Positions 23,107-34,400 of a stretch of 64,000 nt of DNA are shown piece by piece. Source of the stretch: Astrocystis sublimbata (lineage: Eukaryota > Ascomycota > Sordariomycetes > Xylariales > Xylariaceae); contig JAJNNY010000007.1 of NCBI GenBank assembly GCA_022453515.1, positions 930,001-994,000 on the forward strand. Reading direction: 5' to 3'. The notes beneath the pieces were generated by a model. The model was given only the letters and a program-made list of their open reading frames with translations, had not been told where the DNA came from and did no database searches. Every line of letters starts with the position of its first letter. The stretch's first letter is position 1. A program made the position numbers and the translations under genes.

Positions 23107-25314
23107 ATGCATACATCAACGATGCTGCTTGGCGTTCCCTGCTACGCGCTGCTACTGTCTATTGCGACGCGAATAGGTCATGCAACGGCGCAAATCGTCC
23201 CTGTCGTGGGAATGACAACAGGAGTTGATCCTATCACGGGAAGAGTACCCTCACGGATGAACATCAACACGTTAGAGCAAGAAGGGGGGCCAATGTGGTA
23301 CAGGGCCATACTTTCATCCCGCAACTCGATTGCTAGATATCTAATGTAACGCACAGGGATTTGTTCATTCGTGGCCTTGACGCATTACAAAACAAACCAG
23401 AAGATGATGAGCAGTCTCATTTTGCGATAGCAGGTAAGGCTTTTACTTTTGCTATGTTCATCAGTTGAATGACAGATTCTGATGTCCTCAGGCATACACG
23501 GGATGCCTTATGCCCCATACAACGGGGTCGGAGCTGATCCAAAAGGCTCAGGGGGAGGATTTTGCCCACACCAGGTAGTTCCGCCATTCCCCCCATAGCG
23601 ACTGTGTGTGTTTGTACGAAATGAAGCTGAATCGAGACGATCAGTCACCACAACTGCTTCCATGGCACCGTGCCTATCTTGTGCTCTACGAGGTATGTGA
23701 TGTGAGTTCACTTTATTCAACAAGTAACTGACAACGCTACAGCAAGTCCTTGGAGAGGAGGTCCAACGCTTGGCATTAGAGTATACTGGTGAGAATGAAT
23801 CCGTGTATCGAGAAGCTTCGCAAATATTGCGACTTCCGTACTGGGACTGGGCAACCGATTCGGCTCTGCCACCTTGCACCACATGGAAGAACATCACAGT
23901 CAACAGCCCAAAAGGGCCAGTCAATTTACATAACCCCTTGTACAACTATCGGTGGCCGACATATCCATTGAACGAAACCGAGTTCCCCGGACAAGGCGGA
24001 ATAGGTCCCGAAACAACGCGGCACGGGGACGGAACTGAAATGGCAAACTACATCAAAGACTCTGTAGTAAGTACTAGGAAAACATCAACCACATATGACA
24101 GCAACCATGCTAACGTTTTCGAGTTTCGCACGTTCTCTTCCGCGACAACATATGACCAGATGGCATCAATGGCTGGCTCGGGATCCAGCTTCGAATCCCC
24201 TCATAATGCTGTCCATGTGTCTGTTGGCGGTTCATTTCCCAACCTGGATTTGACTGCATTCGATACTTTATTGTGTGTACACCACAGTCGTCTCGTGGGA
24301 TGTTTGAACACTGATTTTCATTGCGCACAGTCTCCTACATCACTGCAATCTCGATAGACTGTCTGCCTTGTGGACGGTGTCACGCAACGATACATTACAG
24401 GCCCAGCCATTCACAAGTCCGGGCCTTTATTCGACTGCGAAGGGCGAAATCATCACAGCGGACAGCCCGCTCAAACCATTCTACCAGGTGAGTCTTTGAG
24501 CATGGCAGTCCCGATGTTTTCAACTTCCGAACTCGCTTGCTCGAATACTTGACTAAGTAGACGAAAGGCGGATGGGAAAACCTTCCACACTGGCAGGACA
24601 GTAGCAACAACCGAAGCCTTCGGATACATTTACTCTGATGTGGTCAGCCAGAGCCAGGGCAGACTTGGGGTTATCGCTCGGATCAACAGACTGTATGGGG
24701 AACTTTCTGCGAGTAGAGAACAGGCAGCCGCTTCCACGCCCAAACGCGAGTGGATTGTTACAATCCAAGTCGACCGAGCAGATCTCCCGCTGCCATGTGA
24801 CATAAATGTGTACCTGGGAGAGCGCTTAGCTGGTCGAACTTCACTGCTTAGTATGCCCATGACGGGAATCGCACATGACGAACTGTCGCTCTCTCGACTC
24901 ATTGGGAGTTTTCGCATTGGCAACAACGACATCGAAACTATTCAAAAGAGACTTGCGAATACCTTGCATGTTGAGGTGACCAAGGTATGTAATGGTGTCA
25001 AACCCAACATCGCATCTGCACCACCCAAAAATTTCAGTGAAACACTCGCAGAAAATGCTACGTCCCACTTACATGCAACATCCGCGTGCGATGTCAATAC
25101 CCCTCTTGTACCCATCCTCGGCGTAAGGTAGCATTCGTTGGTCCCAAGACTAATATTGCCCTGCTTTCGCGGACAGGGTACTATCACGATCGATGTTAGG
25201 AACATACCGAGCCTGAAGGTTAGTGTTGTCGGCGAAGATGTCACTCCGTCGAGCAGCGATTTGGAGTTCCCTACATACGGCAACAGAACAACGACGGTGG
25301 TCGATCTTTCTTGA
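23107..25314 (+). CDS. Secreted fungal tyrosinase (type-3 copper polyphenol oxidase)
   Basis: Nine exons: 23107-23297, 23357-23433, 23492-23574, 23645-23692, 23743-24066, 24124-24272, 24331-24487, 24568-25122, 25177-25314. All phases join to 573 aa, so the gene looks intact. The N-terminus to about residue 28 (LLLSIATRIGHATAQ) is a signal peptide. CuA ligands are H92 (GIHGMP), H116 (CPHQ) and H125 (LPWHRAYL). C114-x-H116 matches the thioether Cys-His of fungal tyrosinases. CuB ligands are H268 and H272 (SPHNAVH) and the HHCNLDRL pair at 294-295. YWDW follows CuA, and GYIYSD gives the Tyr-x-Tyr motif closing the catalytic core. A C-terminal domain ends FPTYGNRTTTVVDLS. It hydroxylates monophenols and oxidises diphenols to quinones, as in melanin or phenolic metabolism. 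The 57-nt intron at 24067-24123 has no stop and could be retained in frame. Confidence 0.9.
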
Positions 25315-26514
25315 CCAGCCAACGGACATGAGGAGACTAAGCCACGAGCGATCCCATTCTCGAGAGGAGGACTCTTGTGGCGAGAAACGAATAAGTTGAT
25401 GATTCTCCTGACGGAATTGTATGGGTCTTATGGATGCTGGGAGCGAATATAATGTCGACTGATATGAATTGATTATTTGTGTAAACGTTTGCGATCGTAC
25501 CCGCACACTCCTTTAACTCGAACTCAGAGCCGGCTGCGCCATATGTCCCTGTTAGACCAATGCTCATCCCGTTCATATCCAACCCTACCTTAACTCCTAG
25601 GCCGGGCCCCGACGACGAGGGAAGATCTCGATGGCCACATGCAGAAGGTTACGGCCGAGAGGAAATCAGCGAATGAAATGAGTCTAGCAAGGGTTCCGTA
25701 GGCACTTTCCAAGGCAGCTACAGCGAATATAGTGGGTACGTCGGAGAGTTCAAGAGTCTAGCGTGCAATCGGCTGCAACTATGTGCCAGGGAAACGGGGA
25801 GGAGCATTGTGTGTTCGGCGCGCTGCCGGCCGGTATCGCATGTGAGGAAAATAGGGAGGCATCTGGCGTAGAATAGCTTTTGCAGTACCGTATACGAAGT
25901 CGTACTCGACAACCTTGCAGCATACTTGGTAGTAACCCCCACCACCCATGAGACCCTTGGACCCTGGGTGCCTGGTGCCCGAGCCTTTTATACAACGACG
26001 ATGTCTTCTCCGCGTACCGAACAACTATGTCCTCCATCTTATAACCTTCCTTGCAGGCCGCCGATTAATTTGATGGTGTGCCCGTTCCTCCCTAGGTTTT
26101 GAACGCAAATGGGCCACGCTGTTACTAGACAGCTCGAACCCTTTTTTGCCATCAAACGCCGAGCTCCTCCCTACCTCTGCCCGTTGTTTCTCTTTACATA
26201 CCGTATATCAACGGGTACCTCACGGGACACGGACAGCTCCAAATAGCGCAATGCTGTTTTTGTGACATAGAAAAATCTTGTGTCGCCGCCACTGCTGTTA
26301 CTAGACAGCTGAGAGCGGGCGTACCTCGAAAACACCCGAAGAACCACCCAAGGAGTGGCATTGCGAGTTGGTAGACACTCAGGGGCGATTTCACGCCCGA
26401 GACTGTTTCGCCCCGTGCCGACGGATAGAGAGAAAGCAGATCTTGCCAGGGGAGAGCCTCCTCATTCATTGGGAAGTATCCTGGTGGTTAGAGGATCAAC
26501 TTGGTGTTGGGAGG
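25315..26514. other. Intergenic between tyrosinase and the small Cys-rich gene
   Basis: 1.2 kb. A good minus-strand TATA sequence (TGTATAAAAGG) lies at 25984-25994. A 17-nt sequence GCTGTTACTAGACAGCT occurs twice, near 26118 and 26294. Minus-strand ORFs of 75-118 aa lie here, but none shows a family signature or a convincing splice model. Confidence 0.45.
25984..25994 (-). promoter_or_regulatory. Minus-strand TATA box without an assigned gene
   Basis: Reading the minus strand, TGTATAAAAGG is a near-consensus TATA box. A possible 81-aa frame reads across it, and a short MGGGGYYQVCC frame begins downstream. I cannot support either as a gene. Confidence 0.3.
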
Positions 26515-26850
26515 ATGTGCCTTGAACTCTACCAACGGTGGCGAGGATGCTCTTGCTGGGGATTCTTGGGCCCGCAGACCTGTCCCGAGCTCTTCAAAAC
26601 ATGCCTGGGCCCTCGAGGTAAGCATACCGTTTTGGCGTACATGCACGATCTTGAAAGTGTGGAAGATCTTTTGACCAACTAGTGCCTAGGCATGATAGAC
26701 AAAAAGGTCGTCAAGTGGAATGAGGGCATGTGCAACGAATGCTGGGACAGGTTTCTCGATGAAGCTCGCGAAATGGCGGAAGCCCAAGCCCAAGCCCAAG
26801 CAGGCTCGTCCTCTTCGCAGAGCAATTCAGATAAGAGCCGTTACACGTGA
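26515..26850 (+). CDS. Small Cys-rich protein, function unknown
   Basis: Two exons, 26515-26617 and 26690-26850, with a GTAAGC donor and CTAG acceptor (72 nt), give 87 aa from the Met at 26515. The sequence has MCLELYQRW, then a CxC pair (GCSCWGF), CPELFKTC and, after the splice, KWNEGMCNECW. This is followed by an AQAQAQA and Ser-rich tail. A short fungal protein starting MC..Y.. with spaced Cys pairs and a C-x2-C-W near the end resembles a common uncharacterised family, possibly metal-binding. Codons upstream to the Met at 26368 are also open, so a 136-aa form is possible. No signal peptide is visible. Confidence 0.5.
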
Positions 26851-27602
26851 TGTCGTTGAACTTTGGCTGGGCTATGCCACGTTGCTTGGTTTTTGTTACG
26901 GAAAAGCTGAATGTAGGTAAATGACGGTAGTGTCTTTTTACGGACGGTCCCCTTTACATTTGCTCCTCCCTATCAAGTTTGAAACACAAGATTGGTGTGG
27001 TGTGTATGCTTAACTGTACAGACGGTGGGCTGGCTACATACCTAGTAGTAGGTACCTATTAATGTTAGCTTCTCATTATGCTCGCCTACATTTAGCTGTG
27101 ATTGAACTCACGTATCATACGGCACCTATGTGTAAGGCCTCACGATCTCGCAGAGAGGCGCCGGCCTCAGCCACTAGCGCATTCGTCACGTGTTTTCGAG
27201 ACAAAGGCGCGCCTTCGACAGCAGCTGTCAAGCTGTCTTGAGACATGGGGGCTCGGGGGGGCAGTTTAGTGGCTGCTAGCGCAATGACGTCGCTCCTCAT
27301 GCCTGCCAAGCCTGCCTGTCGCCTGTGAGGACCTGCTCAGGGCATCTAATTATAGTGACCTAAAGTACCTAACCTAGGTACCTAATGCCTACATGTAGGT
27401 ACACAATGTACCTCTGCCCGTAAGTGCTGGATCTAGGCAATAGCACTGGTACTTTGGTCAAGCGTTAGACTTTCCCTACTCGAATCGATGTTTCCAATCA
27501 AGATTGTTGCAGACGCCCTTGTCGCATACATTCTTTGATCATTGCCAATTGATCGCAATGCTCGTATCTGCCTAGTCCAGCACTTTGTACTATTTGTTCA
27601 GC
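26851..27602. other. Intergenic upstream of rad4
   Basis: 752 bp with several TACCTAGGTA motifs (about 27040-27060 and 27363-27410). No gene seen. Confidence 0.5.
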
Positions 27603-30039
27603 ATGGCTGGGAGGAAGCGCAAGGCCGCCGGTGATCGGCCTGCCAATGCGACAGCACCACCACGCTCATCACGAGCGACCCGGTCGACACGATCTACCCT
27701 GTCGAGCATTTCACAGAGCGACGTCCCCGATATATACCACGACATGCTTCTTCAAGCCGACGTTCGATCAGCCTCCGCGACAGCCACCGAGGAGCGACCG
27801 ACCAAGAGGAAGCGGCCCGGCCAGCGCGTTGGCCCGCCACCACAAAACCCTCAGCCACCACTCAATAAGCCCAAGGGCAAGGAGGAGATCAGACCAGAGG
27901 GGAGCGCCGTTGGTGGAGGTGATGATGATGACGACGACGATGACGACAACGTAGAGTTTGAAGATGTGGCGCTTCCTGATCCCACGATGCAGACTGTCTA
28001 CCGTGATTCGGATGAGGAGGACGACGAGGTGGATCAGGAGCTTTTCGAAGACATTGACTTTTCCGCCCATGCGTCTGCTACGAGCGCCATTGCAGATACC
28101 TCGAAAGATCTGGAGCTAGATCTATCGGCTCGAGCCAAGACGGCTCCGACGAGGACTGTTGACAGACGCAAGCCCATCAGTAGAGAAGAGAAGGGCCGTC
28201 GCATTGAAATACACAAGACACACCTGCTCTGTCTTTTAGCCCACGTAGCCCAGAGGAATAGGTGGTGTAATGATACTCAGGTACAAGATAGTCTACGGCC
28301 ACTGCTAACACCAAAGATGGTTACACAACTGAATCCACCAGACCATCTGACTCAATTCGGGCGAGCGAATTCGCTCAAAGAAGGCCTTAATCTCGTGAAC
28401 ACCATGTTTAAGCTCAAGTTTCGTCTAACCGAACGCGGAATGAGAAGAGCGCTCTGGGCCGAGAAGGAAGAACACCTCCAAGCTGTAATACTCCCCTTGT
28501 CATTCCTTTCGGGCGGAGGAGGCTGATTTTCCTTTACAGTACAATCCGCCCGCGGACTCGGAATCGACCCTAGAAAAATCCGATTTCCGAGCAGCAGCAG
28601 AGTCTCTCAGCGGTTCCCGGGACGTCGGGCTCCAATTATACTGTGCACTTCTACGTACTGCGGGGGTCGAGGCTAGACTTGTCTGTTCTCTTCAGCCCCT
28701 ATCTTTCCATTCGTCAGGGCCATACATGGGCGACGGCCACAAGAAGAAACAGAGACTAACATTAGAGGAGAAATACGGCCAACTCTTCAAGCCAGAGGCA
28801 GCGGAAGACTCATCCGCTCCCCTTCCACCCCGAAGACGGCTTGGACATCCAAACGCAGCAGCTTTCAAAGTTCCCGAAGCTGCGCCAGGTCCTTCACGCC
28901 AGGCTGCACCTGCGCCCAAAAAGATCCGCGAGTCTCCGTATCCGGTCTATTGGGTCGAGGTTCTCGATGAGGGGCATCAGAAATGGCAACCGACGGACCC
29001 TCTCGTCACAGATTCTTACTGGAAGCCACAGAAGCTCGAACCTCCCGCGGTTGACAGAGAAAATTGTATGACATATGTGGTAGGATTCGAAGAGAGTGGC
29101 GCAGCGAAGGACGTCACACGGCGCTACGCCAAGGCGTATAATGCGAAAACACGAAAGATGCGAGTTGAGAGCGTTCTCAACGGTGGTGAGAGGTGGTGGC
29201 GCTTGGCGCTTCGAGCGTACTCGCGAGGCTATAACAGCGATTTGGACCAAATCGAAGCGAACGAATTGGCGGCTATAGAGTCCCGCGAGCCAATGCCACG
29301 GAATATTGCCGATTTCAAAGATCACCCTATCTATGCTTTAGAGCGACATCTACGGAGGAACGAAGTGTTGGTGCCGAATGCGTCGTCGTCTGGAACCATT
29401 GGCGCCGGTAGTAAGGCTCCTCTGGAGAGGATTTACAGACGCAGAGATGTTCGCATCGCCCGAAGCAGAGATAAGTGGTATCGTCTCGGCAGGGAAGTCC
29501 GGCCGGATGAGGTGCCAGTGAAGTTCATAACGAAACCGTCCAGGTTACACGAAGATATATTTAGTGACGGGGCACATGAGTTGGGAGAAAATGAGACAAA
29601 CGGGACGCCAATCTATACATCAGATCAAACAGACATATACAAAGCGCCACCGGTTGTCAACGGAAAGGTACCGAAGAATCGGTACGGTAACTTGGATCTT
29701 TATGTGCCCAGCATGGTGCCCGAGGGCGGCGCTTATATCGCCGACGAGTTTGGATCTCGTGCGGCATTCATCTTGGGCGTTGATTACGCGCCAGCACTTA
29801 CTGGCTTTCACTTTACGGGGCGAAAGGGAACGGCAATTATCTACGGTGCAGTTGTGGCTGCAGAACACGAAGAGGCTGTCAGAGCCGTGATCGACGGTAT
29901 CAAAGATCAGGAACTGGAACTGGAGAGGGAGATGAAGAGTCGACGAATGCTGAAGATGTGGAGGTTGTTTCTGATGAATTTACGAATACGGCAGCGCATA
30001 TGGGCTGGCGCAGACTCGGAGGACGAAGAAGAAAAAGAC

Positions 30040-30070
<31 letters not shown>

Positions 30071-30180
30071 GGGGAGATGAAGTCGGCGAGGCGTACCACA
30101 GCGACCACAGCGACGAAACTGCTGGCGGCGGTGGCTTTGAGATTGATGACGAGTACGCAGGCGGTTTCATGATAGACTAA
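27603..30180 (+). CDS. rad4: Rad4/XPC-type nucleotide excision repair protein
   Basis: Exons 27603-28484 and 28540-30180 (55-nt intron, GTAATA..ACAG, in phase 0) give 840 aa. A basic, low-complexity N-terminus is followed by an Asp run (about residues 110-118). The transglutaminase-like fold spans about 220-420, with SGSRDVGLQLYCALLRTAG and ARLVCSLQPL. BHD1 is marked by HPIYALERHLRRNEVL (about 555), BHD2 by RRRDVRIARSRDKWYRLGREV (about 590), and BHD3 by NRYGNLDLYVPSMVPEGGAYI (about 674), which normally inserts into damaged DNA. The C-terminus has an 11-Asp run coded by a GAT microsatellite. By family it acts with Rad23 to recognise helix-distorting lesions in the nucleus and recruit TFIIH. 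Confidence 0.94.
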
Positions 30181-31450
30181 CACACCGTGCTCACGGCGAT
30201 CTGTAGGTGGTTATTTTTATTGTCGTTTGCTGTCTCGTACATAGGCGTACATACGTGGTGCATCCTTGGCGCACCTGTTGAAACAGAACCTACTGGTACT
30301 TAGGTACTGTCTTCAAAGGGTTTGACTGTTGCGCTCGCACCTCGGTAGTACTAGTAGTACATTCTACGAATTAGGCGATTTATGACAGATGACAAATGGC
30401 TATACGTTCTTGGCCCCACGCGCCCAGCTCGCCCAGGCACCAATTACAGTAGTAGGACTGTCAGATTATCCCATTCTCCATCATTCTCATTACTGTTGCA
30501 TGGCTTGGGGTACGAGGGGGCAAAAGGTACCTACTAGCAGTCCCAGATAAATACTCATCTCTCGCTCAAACCACCATGCAGCATCTCGTGGCAGTCGAGC
30601 AGTGTTGATGTCGTATAAATGTAAGTGTGAATACTACCTAGTAGTATTCGGAACACTGGCCCGAGCGGTGCATGACAAGATGTTCGCGTGTACCATAGTA
30701 CTTACCCACGGTACCTTAGCACCTTACTTAGTTGTCTCGGGAGTGTTTAAGGCATTTCTCAATTAGAATCCAACGACCCACGCAACTAGATCTAGCGCAC
30801 GGAGCGCTGGAACCCGGCATGCCCTATAAGTGGTCGCTTCTCGAAGGCGATTCCACTCGAGCAAGGGTTCACAGCCTCATCCACAGGCGAACAGGGGCAG
30901 GTCGGTCAACTGAATCTCCGATGCGAACCCGGCCGAGCCAGCCAAAACTCAAGCACCCACGCACCCAAGCCGAGCAAGCATACGCCCAAGGCAACAGGAT
31001 TATCGCGGGGGCTTTGCCCCCCCCCAATCTGGCAAACGTGGGATCTTTGCCCTTGCATTTCTTGAAATTATCTGGTCCCCATCTGGCTGACCCAGGTGTC
31101 CTCAGTCTCGAGGTGTACATAACAAAATATCCACATGCATTGACACAAACAACTCGGAAAGATAACACTCAGATCAGTTGTGCTGGGGCTTTTTCTCATT
31201 CTGTCTGGGCCCAATCCGATATACGTTCCCTACTGGTACCTAATCGTCATTGATATCCTTTGTTCTTTAGCGCGACTTATTCCAGTCTACTTCTCGATAG
31301 TTACTTACAACAATCTTTAATTGATGGCATTGTCAATATATTAAGCTGCATTCCCACGAGAGGCCCCGGATCCCCCGGATCGGCTCGAAAAACGATCAAC
31401 GGAGCATCGAAACTGCGGAACGCGCGAAGTGCGCGCCGACGTAGTCGACA
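30181..31450. other. Intergenic between rad4 and the ABC transporter
   Basis: 1.27 kb, rich in GTACC/GGTACT motifs. A GGCTTTGCCCCCCCCC run lies near 31010. ORFs up to 173 aa here show no recognisable domain or codon pattern. Confidence 0.45.
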
Positions 31451-34400
31451 ATGGCCTTTCTCCGTCAGACATGGACCTTGACGGCCAAAAATCTCAAGAT
31501 CATAGTCATCCGTCATTCGTTTGCCACTCTCATACGCGCCTTCGTTCTCCCTATCATATTAGCTGCATTTCTCACCTTCGCCCGATACATCTTCGTTCCA
31601 CCGTCCGACTACGGCGTTAGCGACTTACACGAAGTCCGATCATTATCGAATGCGCTGCAACGCGCATCTACCGACGGTCGCAACACCGTCGTCTTCGTTA
31701 ACAATGGACATGCTGGCGGCGATATCGATCAGGTAATAGATGTATTGGCAGACCAGGTCACCGATGCAGGCAGAAATGCCGTTAAGCTATCGGAGCTCCG
31801 CGACCTCACATCCACCTGTCGGAGCACGCTGCGTGGGAGCTCGAGTTGTTACGGTGCCGTGGTTTTCAATTCTTCGCCTAACGAAGGGAACGGTGGCATA
31901 TGGAACTACACGCTTCGGGCCGATGGCGCCTTGGGCTCGAGGATTTTCGTCGACAACGACGACAATGATTCGCAGATATATACGCTACCTCTCCAGAGGA
32001 CTGTCGACGCCGCCATTGCGAATCTCGGCGCCTCCAGCGACGGGGGCTCTCGCTCTCTCCCCGATGTGACGGATGAGTACCCTTTCACTCCTCTGACGAA
32101 GGAGGAACGTCAACAGGAAATCCGTCGGCTTTACCAGAGTTCCTTGACCAACTTCTTAGCCGTCGCTTTTGTCCTGGTTGTCATTGGCGTATGCTACCAC
32201 ATGACAGGTCACATGGCCACGGAAAGGGAAATAGGCATGTCCCAACTTCTGGATGCGATGATGCCCACCAATCACCTTTGGCAGGCTCAAGTCGCGCGGC
32301 TCCTGTCGCATCATCTCTCCTTCTCCATCGTATACCTGCCTGCATGGGTGATTGGCTCCATCATCATTGCGCGAGGGGTATGGGCGCACACCAGTGTTGC
32401 CATCGTGCTCATTTACTTTATCCTTGCTGGTTTTGCCTTCACCTCGCTATCTATCCTGGGTGCGGCTTTCTTTAAGAGAGCCCAGCTCTCAGGTGTCGTC
32501 ACAACCATTGTATACATCTTGCTGGCCATTCTCGCACAGACTTTGACCTCGCCAAAGACACCGGTTGTTGCCGTACTTAGTCTCCTCTTTACGCCATGCA
32601 ATTTCGTGTGGTACATGACCTGGATAGCCCGATGGGAGCGAAAGCAACTACCTGCAGATCTTACTCAAACGCCACCAGAAAACCCATGGGAGCTGCCAGG
32701 TATTGTGTTCTGGGTGTTCCTAATAATTCAGATCATCGTGTACCCCATCATTGGCGCCTACCTGGAGCGAGTTTTCCACGGAACCACTACCAAGGGACGT
32801 ACTATCCTACGTGGGCAGGCGGCGGAAACGGCCCCTCATGATGCTGTTGTCCTCGATGGCTTCAGCAAGATCTACAAGCCCAACGTCCTGCGCCGCATGT
32901 TATCCTTTATCTCGAAGCCCCGCGATCCTGTTGTTGCGGTTGACAGTTTATCAATGAGCGCCGGACGGGGCCAAATCCTTGCACTCCTGGGTGCGAACGG
33001 CAGTGGCAAGAGTACGACTCTTGATTCTATCGCCGGTATCAGCAAATTAACGAGTGGCAACATCACAATCGACGGCACTGGGGGATTGGGAATTGCTCCA
33101 CAGAAGAACGTTCTCTGGGACGAGTTGACAGTAGAGGAACACATTCATATCTTCAACAGGCTGAAATCTCCTACAAACACAGCTTCGAAAGAGGAGATTC
33201 GGGACCTCGTCACGGCCGTGGACCTTGCCATGAAGATCGATGCCAAGTCGAAGACCCTCTCGGGCGGACAGAAACGAAAATTGCAGCTTGGGATGATGTT
33301 AACAGGTGGTAGCGCTGTGTGCTGCGTCGACGAAGTCTCATCTGGCATCGATCCCTTATCTCGCCGTAAAATATGGGACATCTTGCTCGCGGAGCGTGGA
33401 AAGCGGACCATTATCCTTACCACCCACTTCCTCGACGAGGCCGACTTGCTTGCGGACCACATTGCCATTCTATCCAAGGGTACACTTCGAGCCCAAGGCT
33501 CGTCCGTTGAGCTCAAAGAGCGACTTGGTGCTGGCTATCGTATCCACGTCTTCAATGCTAAAGACATCAAGGAGTCGCCCGAAGTCGCAGGGGTCAAGAA
33601 AGTCATGTCGTTTGACGTGATCAGCTACCTAGCGCCCTCGTCGAACCTCGCTGCCCAAGTCATACGCGAGTTAGAAACTGCCGGTATTACCGACTACAAG
33701 TTCTCTAGCCCAACTATCGAGGATGTTTTCTTGCAAGTTGCCGAGGAAGTCAAAGCAGAAACCGTAAAAACCCAGACGCCTGATCCAGCCACACCGCCAA
33801 CCGAAAAGCAAATAGTCACAACAGACGTCAGCACACTCAGTGATGACGCTGAAAAGGACAAACTGGAACTCCTTTCAGGCCGTCCTATCGGCTTCTTTAC
33901 ACAAGTCTGGGTTCTGCTTCGAAAGCGAGGAACCGTCTTCAAAGCCAATTGGTTTCCCTACGTTGCCGCTTTGCTCATCCCCATAATCGCTGCTGCCTTG
34001 ACATCCCTTTTTGTTAAGAATCAAGAAGCAGCTGGTTGCCGACCTTCCAACGATCAATCTGCAGGCTCCAACACGAGATATTTGGCACTCTTCGATGATC
34101 TGTTCCTGGTCTCCGGTCCGTCTACACAGCTGAACCCAAGCACACTGCTCAGTCTTTTCACACCCGTGTTTTCTGGTTTAACTGGTGGTAGCGGGTCATC
34201 GGGCGGGCAAAACGTGGTATCTGGTTTCGCCGACTCCCTCCATCCCGTCAACTCTTTCGCCGACTTCAATCAGTTCATTCTCGACAATCGCAAGAATATC
34301 ACACCGGCTGGATTTTGGCTTGGGGACGCGGATTCTCCAGCCACAGTTGCCTATGTTGCCGACTTTGGCAGCGTATACACTTCTGTCTTTGGCCAGAACG

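Noticed and set aside
24067..24123. Reading the tyrosinase exon straight through this segment
   Set aside because: The frame is open, but the added 19 residues break the alignment between KDSV and FRTFSSATTYDQM, and GTAAGT, GCTAAC and an AG mark an intron.
25579..26037. Minus-strand ORFs near a good TATA box
   Set aside because: No family signature, and no splice model that joins them convincingly.
30732..31253. 173-codon ORF before the ABC transporter
   Set aside because: Composition is irregular, no domain is visible, and the antisense strand is also open, as is usual for chance ORFs in GC-rich DNA.
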